DNA of 64,000 bases from Viola odorata (taxonomy: Eukaryota; Streptophyta; Magnoliopsida; Malpighiales; Violaceae), in NCBI GenBank assembly GCA_963691705.1, contig OY829541.1, forward strand, positions 56,591,931 to 56,655,930, in the 5' to 3' direction. The notes beneath the pieces were generated by a model, which did not search any database, was not told the DNA's origin, and saw only the letters and a program-made list of their open reading frames with translations. Shown here piece by piece: positions 1-10,643 of the stretch. A program made the translations under genes and the position numbers. Each line of letters starts with the position of its first letter. The first letter of the stretch is position 1.

Positions 1-1070
1 AATAGAGGCCAGCCACCAAGTTTTACTAAGACAGAAATAAAAACAGAGTCTCTACTTTTCTGGTTTCAAAAACAAAACTTACCGAAGCTTAATCTGACGA
101 GCAAGTGAGATTAACGCAAGGGAAAATCAAAGACAATCGAATCCAACAACTTCTGCCTCACCCCAGAATGAATTTATCTGAAGAAACCATGAAAATGGCA
201 GATCTAAAAAACATCATTTTATAAAACTAAGAAACTAAAAAGACAAGTGAGAAAAGATAAGGTGCAAACACATCAATAGAATTACTTGTCAAAAAAAATC
301 TACCTGCACTAAGACCTCTTGATTGCCCACGGAGTTTACAAGGATTGAAAAAAGTGAGAGATCAACTCTTTTAGGTAGCAGAGTTGCCTCTGCCAAAAGA
401 ATTGCCACAGATATGGTACAAAGAATGACGGCCAGTAACTTCTCAAGTTGCTTTGTTAGGATGCATCGCCAAAGATATTCTGCAAGAAGTCACCATCTTT
501 TTCATAAGGACAGTTACAAGGCTTTGCCACTAATACAAAACCACCAAATTAAATTTCAGCCAAACATAAATTTCTCTTTGATTGATTTGATGTCCTAGTT
601 CGTTTCTTTTAATGCTTCTCATATAATTTTCCCAAGAAGACCTGCCACAGCCAGTACAACCAATGGAGATCACAGTATATCATGGGAAGCTCCCTTGAGA
701 AATACATCGAACAGAAACCCAAAGAAAGGAAGGAACATAATGTACCATCTGAACCAATAATAATGAATAGAATACAAAACATGGAGGAAGTATCTGGTAA
801 ATGGATCTGAAGGTTACCCGTTGTATCAAGGAGGGAACCCCACTTCCCGGTTCGAGTAGGTCTGAAGCTTGAAAGATGGTGGTGACGATGGGGTGGGTCG
901 GCGTTGACGATGGTGGGCTAGGCGTGGATGCGGATGAGGCGAGGAGGTGGAGATCGGGAAGAAGAAGACAGGTGTCAGAGGAGATGAGAACAAAATGGAA
1001 AGAGTAGCAGAGAAAAACGGCGGTGGAAAGTGAGGAGATGAGAGGATGAGGGTTTTTTGTTTAAAATTTT
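1..1070 (-). other. no clear gene; possible minus-strand 5' leader
   Basis: No protein of recognisable family is visible on either strand. Read on the minus strand, about 1060 to 830 is pyrimidine-rich and GC-richer than its surroundings, and is followed by a GGTAAC that could be a splice donor. This is how a 5' untranslated exon of a gene running off the left edge would look, but no start codon with a convincing frame follows inside the window. Short open frames here have no family signature. Confidence 0.2.
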
Positions 1071-1072
1071 AA

Positions 1073-1220
1073 ACGGGTCAAACGGGTCGACCCGTGACCC
1101 GTAGGGTCGACCTGTTTCTGACCCTTTATTTAACGGGTCAAAAAATAATGACCCGACGGGTCAAATTACAGGTCGGGTACGGGTCAACCCGTCGGGTCAG
1201 ACCCATTTTGACACCCCTAA
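1073..1220. repeat. GGGTC/GACCC-rich transposon end
   Basis: About 150 bp dominated by ACGGGTCA, CGACCCGT and their complements, ending in TTTGACACCCCTAA. Many plant non-autonomous hAT elements carry a terminal inverted repeat that begins TAGGGGTGTCAAA, so this looks like one end of such an element. I did not find the opposite end or a target-site duplication. Confidence 0.4.
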
Positions 1221-2590
1221 TTTTTAGTATGTATAAAAGTTAATAAAAGTAACGATAATTATAGTTCCGATTCTAGTTTTATGAAAGTTCCTAGCCGGGA
1301 TTCTCACATGCCTAAGGATGTTTTTAAGAAGGATCCTTCTGGTTGCTTCAATGACTTGCACAACCAGCAGAATAAGAGAATAATTGAGGCAATTTCCATT
1401 GGACTGAAACTAGTGCTGCTGCTGTCATTTAAAGCAATGCTAGTGGGAGAATTAGGTAGTTGTTTTCACCAAAATGTTTGTTTTCTACTTGCCCGTCTTA
1501 TAAACACCCCGCCATTCTCCACCTTCGCCAATATAAATTGTTGGTGCCGGGCCATCATCCTCATTTTGTTCTTCATTATAGAGGGTGTTGTAAACATGTG
1601 GTGTGCTCGTGGTAAAGAAATGATGTTGTAAGTATTTTCAGGCCTTTGATTATGTTATTGGTTGTTGTAGTATGTTTGCTCTTTCTCGATGAGAACCTAC
1701 AATTATAGGAGTATGTAGTCAATTGTTGTAATAGATGGGGGCCAAAATAGTAAATTTGGAGAAGTGTCATTTCTTTTAGTATTGTTTTGGTATACATTTA
1801 TCTCCTCGAGTCAATAATTGTCCTTTTTATTTTTTGGTAACGCATGGGCCCATTTGAATCCAATTGTCGAAAGTCAGGCTGGGCCCAATGCAATGGTTTG
1901 AATTTGAGCCTCTAGGCCTCATTGTGTGGCTTTCATTCTTCTTCTTTTTCCCCAATAATAATGTTCTCTTCTTCTTCTTTTTCCAGAATATTTACTTTAA
2001 GGTTTAGGCCCAACCTGCTATTCAACAGTCAACTTCTTCTTTTCTTTCTATTTTCAATCTGTTTAAATTTTACAAGTAATTCCAAAGATATACCACACTT
2101 TTAAATGGACAATGAGTTTCTCTAATTATCCGATTTTTGTTTTTTGTTTTTTGTTTTTTTGTTTTTCGCTGGTGTTTATAGAGAAATTCTACAAAATTTC
2201 GTTCTAGTATTCATCTAGAAAAGGAATTCATAACATGTAAGGAGTTTATTTTCACTCTTTCTTTTTTTTCAAACTAATTTCTCTAGTTGGTTAGGATATA
2301 TATATAGTTGTAAACAAACAAACTAGACTGATGGAGACTACTCACACGATCGAATTTCATGCAATGATGCAGTGCTGTTTACATTTTATAATTGGAAACC
2401 ATGCCTGTCTTTGATCAAATCATATCTCCTACTTTAGTGTTTTAATGCCAGATACTCTCCATCAGTTGAGATTGGAATCAAAGAAGGAGACTTCTAATAC
2501 TAGTCTATTCCTTGCATTACAACACAAAATGCCTAAACATAATCTCAACAGAAAGATATTAGAGTTTGCACCAAACTCTGCTATGAAAAC
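1221..2590. other. intergenic, no gene seen
   Basis: AT-rich sequence with T-rich runs (for example 2140-2170). Open frames here are short, lack family motifs and start at arbitrary codons. The last part is the upstream region of the S28 peptidase gene. Confidence 0.5.
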
Positions 2591-2594
2591 TACC

Positions 2595-2602
2595 ATATAT
2601 AC
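2595..2602 (+). promoter_or_regulatory. candidate TATA box of the S28 peptidase gene
   Basis: ATATATAC lies about 52 bp upstream of the start codon at 2653. That spacing suits a short 5' leader, but no transcription start can be confirmed from sequence. Confidence 0.35.
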
Positions 2603-2652
2603 ATACAACAAACCACTTACGCATCAAAACTGACTCTCCTCTTGCAAAACAG

Positions 2653-4907
2653 ATGGCTCCTTTCGGTTCAAGAATCCAATATCTCAATTGGGTTCCATGG
2701 ATTCTTGTTCTGTTCTTTGCAAGTTCTGTCATTTCCATTTCTGCACTTCCAAGAATTCCTAGGCTTAGTGTCCATGGAGGGTTGAAGGGAGGAAGTAGCC
2801 CCGCGAGTGGTGGAAGTAGCCTTAGTGAGATCATGGCAAAGGAGGAGTTGCAAACTTTTTACTTTGACCAAACACTTGACCATTTCAACTACCAGCCTGC
2901 AAGTTACAAAACCTTTAATCAAAGGTATGTTGGTGGAACCAATACATCAGCTCCAATTTTCGTGTATATGAGTGAGGAATATTCCTTGGATGATGATCTC
3001 CGTGTTATTGGATTCCTCACCGATAACGCGCCAAGATTCAATGCCTTAACTGTTTATATAGAGGTGAAAACAAAAACAAACAAAAAAACCTTCCTTTTTT
3101 GTTCTGTTCTGTTTTGTTTCTTGATCAGTTTATAAGGTTTACTGAAATTTTGATGTTTCTTGTGGCAGCATCGGTTCTATGGACAATCGATTCCATTTGT
3201 GAACAGGACAGAGGCATTGCAAGATGCAAATCTTAGAGGGTATTTCAGCTCTGCTCAGTCTCTGGCAGATTATGCAGAAGTTATCTTGTACATCAAGAAA
3301 CAATTGTCTGCAGAATCTTCTCCGGTTATAGTTGTTGGACGGTCTTATGGAGGAAGTATGTATTCTTTGAATTTGAATAATTCTATCGGTTTTTCTCTTT
3401 CTTAACATAGTTTGATGCCATGTTTGTTTATGTTGATTTCAGTGCTTGCTGCGTGGTTTCGGCTTAAGTATCCTCACATTGCACTTGGAGCACTGGCCTC
3501 TTCTGCCCCAGTTCTTTATTTTGATGGCGTTACAGCACCAGATGCATACTTTAAGGTCGTCGGAAAGGACTATAAGGTGTGAAGAACAGATCAAGGTTAG
3601 TTCATAGGATAGTTCTACTTTAAGTAGGGTCTTAACTTCTTGTTTATATGATGCAGGAAGTAAGTGAAGATTGCTACAATACCATATTACAGTTATGGTC
3701 TGAACTAGACAAAGTTGCGAACACAACGAATGGTCTTTCGATCCTTCAAAAGAAATTCAACATATGCCCGTAATTGCAGCACAACCCTTTCATCATTCTC
3801 CAAAAATAATAATGTATCCATTTCTGTCTGAAAGTTACTAACTTTTGTTCCCTTTTGGATAACAGACCACTATGGAATGCCGTGGAGATTCGAACTTTCT
3901 TGGAGTTCTTATTTATGAATGCAGCTCAATATGATAGGCCGCCGAATTATCCAGTGGAAAGAGTTTGCAGAGGTATCAGCTCAGCACCAAAAGGAGCTGA
4001 TGTTCTTGACAAGATATATTCTGGTATTGTTGCTTTCCTAGGAGAAGAAAAGTGCTATGATTTTAATGCATTCTTCCCACAAGAAACATATGATGGTTGG
4101 GATTGGCAGGTAAAAATTATCCTTTCTTTTTTCAATTTTCACATCTGGGTAGCAACAATTTCCTAACTGTCCTTTTCCATTTTCTTGTCTGTGTATACCT
4201 GCAGTGAACTTGTGATACCGATGGGCGGCGGAAACGGCACTGATACAATGTTTCCTTTTGAACCACCATTTGATATGAACCAATACATTGATAGCTGCAA
4301 CCAAACATATGGTGTTCCTCCTCGGCCTCATTGGATCACTACTTATTTCGGTGGCCAGGTGCAATTTCTTACCACTCTCACCATCTCTTTTCTGCCTTAA
4401 ATTCTGAACAATCCTAAGATCGATATTTTAACATTTTATATTTCAGAATTTCAAGGATGTTATGAAAAAGTTTGGCAGCAACATTATCTTCTCCAATGGC
4501 CTCCGTGATCCTTATAGCAGTGGCGGGTAAGTTCTTTTCCTTTTTTCTCAAATCTTTGAGACTCTGTTCCCGCGCATGTTAAGATTGATTTCATTTCCAA
4601 TGTGTTCTGTAGGGTTTTGGAAGACGTATCAGACACCATATTAGCAGTCAGTGCAGCTAAAGGTAGAATAACATCCAAAACAATTATGTTATGCCCTAAT
4701 TTGTCCAAAAAGAAGAAAAAAAGCTAATCAGAAAGATGATGTTGGTGTTGGTATTGCTGTTTTGTTTGTGCAGGTGCTCATTGCGGGGACATAATTTTAT
4801 CCGGGAAAACCGATCCAGATTGGCTAGTATTGCAGAGAAACATAGAACTGGAGATCATAAGTGGATGGATTATCAAGTACTATCAAGATTTGCTTCAGAA
4901 ATCTTGA
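2653..4907 (+). CDS. serine carboxypeptidase S28 (lysosomal Pro-X carboxypeptidase-like)
   Basis: Family S28 enzymes are secreted or vacuolar serine exopeptidases that cut after proline. Exons read as 2653-3063, 3169-3355, 3443-3576, 3657-3769, 3866-4109, about 4200-4358, 4447-4526, 4613-4662 and 4774-4907, giving roughly 500 residues, the normal family length. Residues 1-32 are a hydrophobic signal peptide ([19 protein letters not shown]). [10 protein letters not shown] is the family N-terminal motif. The nucleophile serine is in [19 protein letters not shown], formed across the exon 2/3 junction. The aspartate is in [12 protein letters not shown] and the histidine in [11 protein letters not shown]. 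One junction is a problem: joining the donor after GWDWQ (4109) to the only nearby AG acceptor (4204) puts TGA directly after Gln. The expected continuation [10 protein letters not shown] starts at 4197, without an AG before it. All other junctions are in frame. The locus may use an unusual splice or be damaged. A retroelement begins 22 bp after the stop. Confidence 0.85.
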
Positions 4908-4933
4908 TGGATCAGTACAGGAATTAGGAAAAG

Positions 4934-5507
4934 TGTTGGAAGTCAACACCAACCTCGGCTAAAACAGTAAAAACTTAGCGTTAACGGCAAAGTGGCAGCG
5001 TTAACAAGCAACAGCAAAGTAGCGTTAACAAACAAAGTTAGCATTATAAAGCAAAGGGCGTCATCATCAAGAAAAAGGGCGTTATCAAGCAAAAATATTT
5101 GTCTACTTTATTTTGCCAGCTGTAATTTTATGGTGTGCACAGTTGTAGTTAAGAAAAGAGTGTAGAAGAATGTAAAACGTATAGGTAGATTATAAAAGGA
5201 TGTGTATGTAGTGTAGAATATGTGTTGGAACTAATGTTCCCACCAAAAGAGAGTGAGAAATGTGCACCACTCTCATCATCAATCATCATCATCGGAAAAA
5301 AAAGTTTGTGAGGAGAGAAGAGTGTTCAGCATAACCTTTCTCTTAAATCATCAAATCATGTTTGGTTCTACCATGATGTAGAATAAGAAAGTGATTTTAC
5401 CAACGTAGAACACAAAAAATATTTCTGCGGTTCTAAACAAGAATTTGTGTCTGTAAAATATTTTCATCTATAATATTTTCAAATCTTTTAGTTTTAATTT
5501 TTCAACA
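4934..5507 (+). repeat. 5' LTR
   Basis: 574 bp with TG...CA termini. Same family as 5814-6442 and as the inverted solo LTR at 31633-32227. It contains imperfect copies of a GTTAACGCCAAAG-like motif in its first 150 bp. Confidence 0.9.
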
Positions 5508-5635
5508 TGGTAGCGGAGCTCTTTTAGTTTTTCAAATCTTTTAGTTTTTAATTTTCTAACATGGTAGCGGAGCTCTTTTAGTTTTTCAAATCTTTTAGTT
5601 TTTAATTTTCTAACATGGTAGCGGAGCTCTTTTAT
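5455..5635 (+). repeat. 54-bp tandem triplication of LTR end plus primer-binding site
   Basis: The segment holding TTCAAATCTTTTAG, the LTR terminus and ATGGTAGCGGAGCTC occurs three times. ATGG is at about 5507, 5561 and 5615, an exact 54-bp period. Copies 2 and 3 end TTTTCTAACATGG rather than TTTTTCAACATGG. Confidence 0.85.
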
Positions 5636-5813
5636 CTTAAGGGGCCTGTGGAAGCACACCAGCAACAGCAAAACCAACAGCAGCTGCACCAGTGACAGCA
5701 ACAGAAAGTTGGAAGCAACACATGAAGAAGCCACAGCAGCAGAACTTGGCAACGGATGAAGTTGCTGATTTTGTTCATGTGACCAAGAAAATTAAGTTGG
5801 TGTTGAGGGGGAG

Positions 5814-6442
5814 TGTTGGAAGTCAACACCAACCTCGGCTAAAACACTAAAAACTTAGCATTAACGGCAAAGTGGCAGCGTTAATAGCAACAGCAAAGTA
5901 GCGTTAACAAACAAAGTTAGCGTTATCAAGCAAAGGGCGTCATCATAAAAAAAAAGGGCGTTATCAAGCAAAAATATTTGTCTACTTTATTTTGCCAGCT
6001 GCAATTTTATGGTGTGCACAACTGTAGTTAAGAGAAGAGTGTAGAACGTATAGGTAGATTATAAAAGAATGTGTATGTAGTGTAGAATGTGTGTTGGAAC
6101 TAACGTTCCCACCAAAAGAGAGTGAGAAATGTGCACATTGTGCACCACTCTCATCATCAATCATCATCATCATCAGAAGAAAAAAAGTGTGAGGAGAGAA
6201 GAGTGTTCAGCAAAACCTCTCTCTCAAATCATCAAATCATGTTTGATTCTACCATGATGTAGAACAAGAAAGTTTGTGTGATTCTACCAACGTAGAACAC
6301 AAAAAATATTTCTGTGTGCGGTTCTACAAATAAGGCTATAGAACAGAAATTTTCTGGAAGGAATTTGTGTCTGTCAAATATTCTCATCTATAATATTCTC
6401 ATCTTTTAGTTCTGCAAAGTCTCTCTCTTTTAAATTTCAACA
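5814..6442 (+). repeat. 3' LTR
   Basis: 629 bp, starting TGTTGGAAGTCAACACC and ending TTTCAACA. It differs from the 5' LTR by many substitutions and by several indels, such as extra sequence near 6320-6360. The insertion is therefore not recent. Confidence 0.88.
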
Positions 6443-6447
6443 AAAAG

Positions 6448-7179
6448 GAATTAGGACTTCTGCGTTACCTTACTGCATTGTAGTATTGGATTATGGCACT
6501 TCTCTTTTAAGTTAGGTCAGTTTGGATAGAAACTATGTCAGAGTATTGACGATGGATTTAGTTCAGTTTGGATATGAATGAAATTTGAGTACCTTATTTT
6601 AGTTACAAAATACAGAAACATTTAACAGCAAAGAAACACCAGATCAACCGGCCCTCGAAGGCAAAACAACTAGCCTTGGGCGAGTTATGAACGAATGCTT
6701 TGCTTGACCAATCACGGGAAGATGAAAGCTGTGAGGCTTTGCCTTTCATGTGGCGGCCAGGCCAGAAAGTTCCTATTCTTCTCGGTCCTGTACTTGCCTG
6801 CAAGTTTTCTGGGTAATACATACTCGAACAACGGTAGATCTTTTTCGAGCATAACCAGTAAATAAAACAATCACAATTTTTATTTCTAAAAATAAGCATT
6901 ACAAGTAGAGTGTATATCTGAGAAGAAATTAAAAAAAATCCGTAGCAGGTTTCCCTAGCCCCTCACATTCTGTTTTTTTAGTTGCATCGAGTGCTAATAC
7001 ATAAAAAGGAATGAAGACCGAAAGAAAAACAGCTGTCTACATTTTTTTCTAAAAGAAGCAGTTAAGCTACATGTCACAACGAGGAAGTAAAACGCCTAAA
7101 ACCGTCCGTATAAAGCACTAGCCGTGTATAGTTTGCCAATACTGCTGTTAATGACTTGTGGCAGGGTCTGGCGAATGTT
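6448..7179. other. intergenic between converging genes
   Basis: Probably the displaced 3' UTR of the S28 gene (plus strand) followed by the 3' flank of the SEC12-like locus (minus strand). A 98-codon minus-strand open frame at 6603-6899 has no family signature and is not called. Confidence 0.4.
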
Positions 7180-9287
7180 TCACATATCTACAGGCCCAAA
7201 TGCGTCCTCTGAGCTCTGCGGATCTGAGAACATAGATTCAAGCTTTGGTCTTGTAGGTTGATCTTTAGGGAAGTTCCAAAATGAATCAGAATGCTGAAAG
7301 ACAATGTAAAAGGCAATAGCAGACGCCAAAAACATTCCTGCGAGCAGCAAATAAATCTGCCATTCTGCACCAGAGAGAGGAAAAGTCAGTATTGCATACC
7401 CAAGAAAAAAGAAATGAGTGACGGATTGTGGGAGTGAAGTGGAAAGAGTGTGACCTTTCCAATCTGCAGGAACATTTAGCTTTGTTACCAGAGCTCCCCA
7501 TTCACTAGAAGTAGTAAGAACAACCCTGCAAAAACACCATATGGAAAAAAAGTTCAAAGACAATATATGATCAACCTATCAACAGATAAAGACAAGTTTC
7601 GTACCAAAACCGAATCAAGAACAAGAGTTTAACATAGACTTAAAAGAGTTTCATTCGAATAAGAAAAAAAGAAATGCTTTATGATTGAACACAAGACCAC
7701 CCTCATTAAATATTTCATATGGCACTCAGACAAAGCTCAAGGTTAACAGCAGAGAAGATATTGAAGAAAACAGGATAGTTGTATTGTACAGGACCAAGAC
7801 AGGACATCAAACAAACAAGAAAGTATTTTAGAGAACGAAACATAATCAAATTGCTGATCCCAATTAATAGCTGGAGAACAACAACACAATTATGGCATCT
7901 GAAGTAGCATCTCTTTATAAAATATCCCCGACAAAACATCTAATGCTGAAACTACGCTATTAACTGCAGAGTATTAAGGCATGAATGGATCTTACCTTTG
8001 ATTAGGGCAGAACTCCAGAGATTCAATACATGTACCAAGGTGTAGCCTCCTGCTATAATGACTAATCTCCATTTTCTTTACTTCAGCCACACAGATATCT
8101 CCATCTTTGCTTCCCCTGGAAATGAGAAAACCAATAAATTAACACACCAGTCCACAATCTCATGAACAGTTATGATCTTGAAGTAGGTTTCGCTCTTCTA
8201 ATTCGGTTTTGAGAAATTAGACAAAGGTAATGTAATAAAAGCAGGGAAAGCTGAATTGATTAGCAGCGAGCATCCAACAGGCAACCAACTGAAGTACTTA
8301 CAAGATATTTCCCATCCAGGCTGACAGACATTATGCAAGCAGGCTTCTTAAGTAGCCTCTTATGCCCAATTTTATTCCACGTACTTATGTCATAAACGCC
8401 AATGACAGCTTTATCACCTGCATTAGTGATTAGTAGATCAGAAAGTTTATTTATGGTTGATTAAAATGAGAAACATAATGCATAATGCATAATGCTTTTA
8501 GATAATAAATGACCTTTCTGGACAGAACAAAATAAAAATGGTTTTGTACCATCCTTAGAGAATGAGCATAATTCTATCTTTTCATCCTGCAGGTAAACCA
8601 TCCAGTCCATCACAGATTGGCATCAAGTAGGACAAGAATCTAGAATCACTACCAGTCCATCACAGATTGCAAGATCAACTACCCCATACCGCATTGCGAG
8701 CCAAGGAAGCAACAGCTAAACCATCTTCTGTCTTCCATATTCTCGCTGCGCCATCAGTAGAAGTTGAAGCTAAGAACTCTGAGTCTAAGCTAGAAAATGA
8801 GAGAAAATGAAAAGGCAAGCACTTCAGCAGCTAGAATTTTGATAACAACAAGACTAAAAATACACCTCTGCACATTTTTCTCAACAGAACAAAAAAGAAG
8901 ACACTTAGTGCTCCCACTTCATATAACACATCTAGTTCTTTTCTTGAATAATTCTTTGAAGATTAAAATGAAAAGGTTATGATCTTTATTTCTCAGAAGC
9001 AACTCACACCAAAACCTATCACGGTTATATTTAATAGAATGCTGTCCATATTTTTGTGAAACCTAACCCAACAGAAGCTCAGATCCACACCCCACACACT
9101 TCGATATCTGAATTTATGTATTGCTTTCTCATGTGCTCATGAGCAGATATGCATAGAAATATGAATGATTCATGTGTACAGCAAAAAACACTAACCTAAA
9201 ATCCATATCCCTGACGGATTTGTGTGCTGTTGGCTCATCCAAAATGATCCGCAGGCTAGGCCATTCAAAAATTCTGAGACGCCCGTC
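7180..9287 (-). pseudogene. 5'-truncated SEC12/PHF1-like WD40 membrane protein
   Basis: SEC12-family proteins are ER-anchored WD40 proteins. Plant PHF1 assists ER exit of phosphate transporters. Seven exons are visible: 9196-9287, 8690-8789, 8514-8586, 8302-8417, 7996-8115, 7455-7525 and 7180-7364. In order they give DGRLRIFEWPSLRIILDE, STSTDGAARIWKTEDG, DEKIELCSFSKDGTKPFLFC, VIGVYDISTWNKIGHKRLL, HLGTCIESLEFCPNQ, VVLTTSSEWGALVTKLNV, and a C-terminal membrane segment (IYLLLAGMFLASAIAFYIVF) followed by DSFWNFPKDQP. The first exon of the family (about 120 residues) is absent: upstream of 9287 is an intron end and then the start of the opposite gene. The exon 4/5 junction (8302 to 8115) also fails. 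It ends phase 0, but exon 5 needs 2 nt before it, and joining the exons gives a stop within 12 codons. Truncation plus frameshift argue for a pseudogene. Confidence 0.8.
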
Positions 9288-9874
9288 CTATAGTTGATTA
9301 AACAAACAAATGTTACATATAGGCAGCACAAGTAGACATCTTGCACACAGCCAAAACAAAAAGACTCCCGCGCGCTCCTGATTTTCCAAATATTTTAAAA
9401 GAATTTGAATCCTATTTACATCCGTCCTCCTCCTCCCTCTCTCTCTCCGTCTGTGTTTTGCGTCGCTGGAATTCAGAGTCGAAGAAGCATCATCAGCAAC
9501 TACTAGTGGAATTTGATCGTGCCATCAACTCTCGGTAGTCAAACAGCTTCTCGATTTGTTTTTCCCCTTATCTAAGGCTTAATTTCCTTTTCTCGATCAA
9601 TTTCCTTTGTATTGCCTCTTTAATTCCTTATTTAGCGAGGAACACCTAACCTCCTAATTTCTTCGTTTTCTTGTCGCCGCTACATTCGAAACCTTAAATT
9701 TAAGAATCGATCGCATTTCGTTTCTTAAAACGTCGTTTTCCATTACAGTGCTACAATGCTCATGTGTTCACTGGAATTCTATAAATTGAGTCTTCGATTT
9801 GTTATTAGTGGAGTAGATCTGTGATAGGTTCAACATTTCTTACTTTGTTGCAGCTTTAACTGGACGAACTTGAA

Positions 9875-10643
9875 ATGGAAAGTGAAAATCAGCCGAAACG
9901 CGCTAAGCTTGAGGTATGAGTTTTATACTCTGTCTAGTTTTTATATGCACTCGTCATGTTTTGATTGCAGCAGTATTTGATGCTTTTTACTGGCTTCTTT
10001 CAGGTGGAGGAAGAGAAAGAACAGGAGATGACAGATAACACAGCTCTGCAGATTGTAGGAAATGAAGAAACTGAGACTAACATTGTGGGATCTGAAGAGA
10101 TGGAGCTTAACATTTCTCATATTTTTTAGAGGATTGAACAGTTCACGCAGATGGTAATTCTGTTTGGTTTGTGTTTGTGTATTAATGGATATGACATTTT
10201 TTATAGATTTTTTTTTTTTCGCGGAGGAAGTGGCATATACATAAATCACTTTAGGGGGAGAAGAATTTGTATTATGCAAAACATGGTATGGCAATGGACT
10301 TTGCTGCTCATTAGCTTTCTGCTCTCTTTTTGTTTATTACTTTAGGTATCTGAGCTTCTGGAAGCAGGGAAGTCAATGTTCAAGGAGCTGACTAATGAGT
10401 TTGAAGAGCGGTTGATTGTGTGGGTTCTAGATGATGAAATATACAAGTTTGTGAATATGTTATTCCTTCTTTATGGTTTGATGATGGATCTCATGTCTTG
10501 TCTCCAGGATGCCTAAGGAACAAATAGAGAAATGGCAAGACGAGGTCAAAGAACTTCGTTCGCTTGATGTCTCAAATGAGGAGATAACTGGGATCCTGCA
10601 AAATGCTAAATGCTTGCTTCAGAATCCTCAGATTGACTCCTGA
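9875..10643 (+). pseudogene. small acidic coiled-coil protein gene with in-frame stop
   Basis: Exons 9875-9913, 10004-10153, 10346-10419 and 10508-10643 join in frame. They encode MESENQPKRAKLE, an acidic stretch, then MVSELLEAGKSMFKELTNEF, EQIEKWQDEVKELRSLD and a C-terminus ending LLQNPQIDS. The body is charged and heptad-rich, so a coiled coil is likely, and PKRAK could be a nuclear signal. Codon 55 of the spliced frame is TAG (10127-10129), inside ...LNISHIF-stop-RIEQFTQM. The frame resumes immediately and remains coding-like to 10643, so this looks like a point-type lesion in an otherwise preserved gene. Its 5' leader (about 9420-9540, with an intron before the start codon) lies close to the truncated end of the SEC12-like locus. 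I do not recognise the family with certainty. Confidence 0.5.

Larger units (their letters stand above)
4929..6447 (+). mobile_element. internally deleted Copia-type LTR retrotransposon with target-site duplication
   Basis: Two direct repeats (4934-5507 and 5814-6442), each starting TGTTGGAAGTCAACACC and ending CAACA, are flanked by an exact 5-bp duplication AAAAG (4929-4933 and 6443-6447). Directly after the 5' LTR is TGGTAGCGGAGC, a 10/12 match to the usual initiator-Met primer site TGGTATCAGAGC. Directly before the 3' LTR is the purine tract TTGAGGGGGAG. Only 306 bp lie between the LTRs. The last stretch can be read as a Copia pol C-terminus (ATDEVADF, then KKIKLVLRGSVG), so this is a deletion derivative that needs proteins in trans. 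It sits in the presumed 3' UTR of the S28 gene, in sense orientation, and may supply its polyadenylation signal. Confidence 0.9.

Noticed and set aside
4109..4200. U12-type (AT-AC) intron to rescue the S28 junction, suggested by ATTATCCTTTC near the donor, TTTCCTAAC upstream and TATAC before the exon
   Set aside because: The donor lacks the A/GTATCCTT consensus at the boundary, the branch-like motif is over 30 nt from the end, and phases do not match.
5468..5832. Open frames encoding Leu/Lys-rich and Cys/Leu-rich repeats
   Set aside because: They are antisense readings of the tandem LTR-end repeats and the Q-rich deleted internal region of the retroelement.
6603..6899. 98-codon minus-strand frame downstream of the SEC12-like locus
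   Set aside because: No domain, no splice context with the neighbouring gene, starts at a non-ATG-like position; likely 3' flank.
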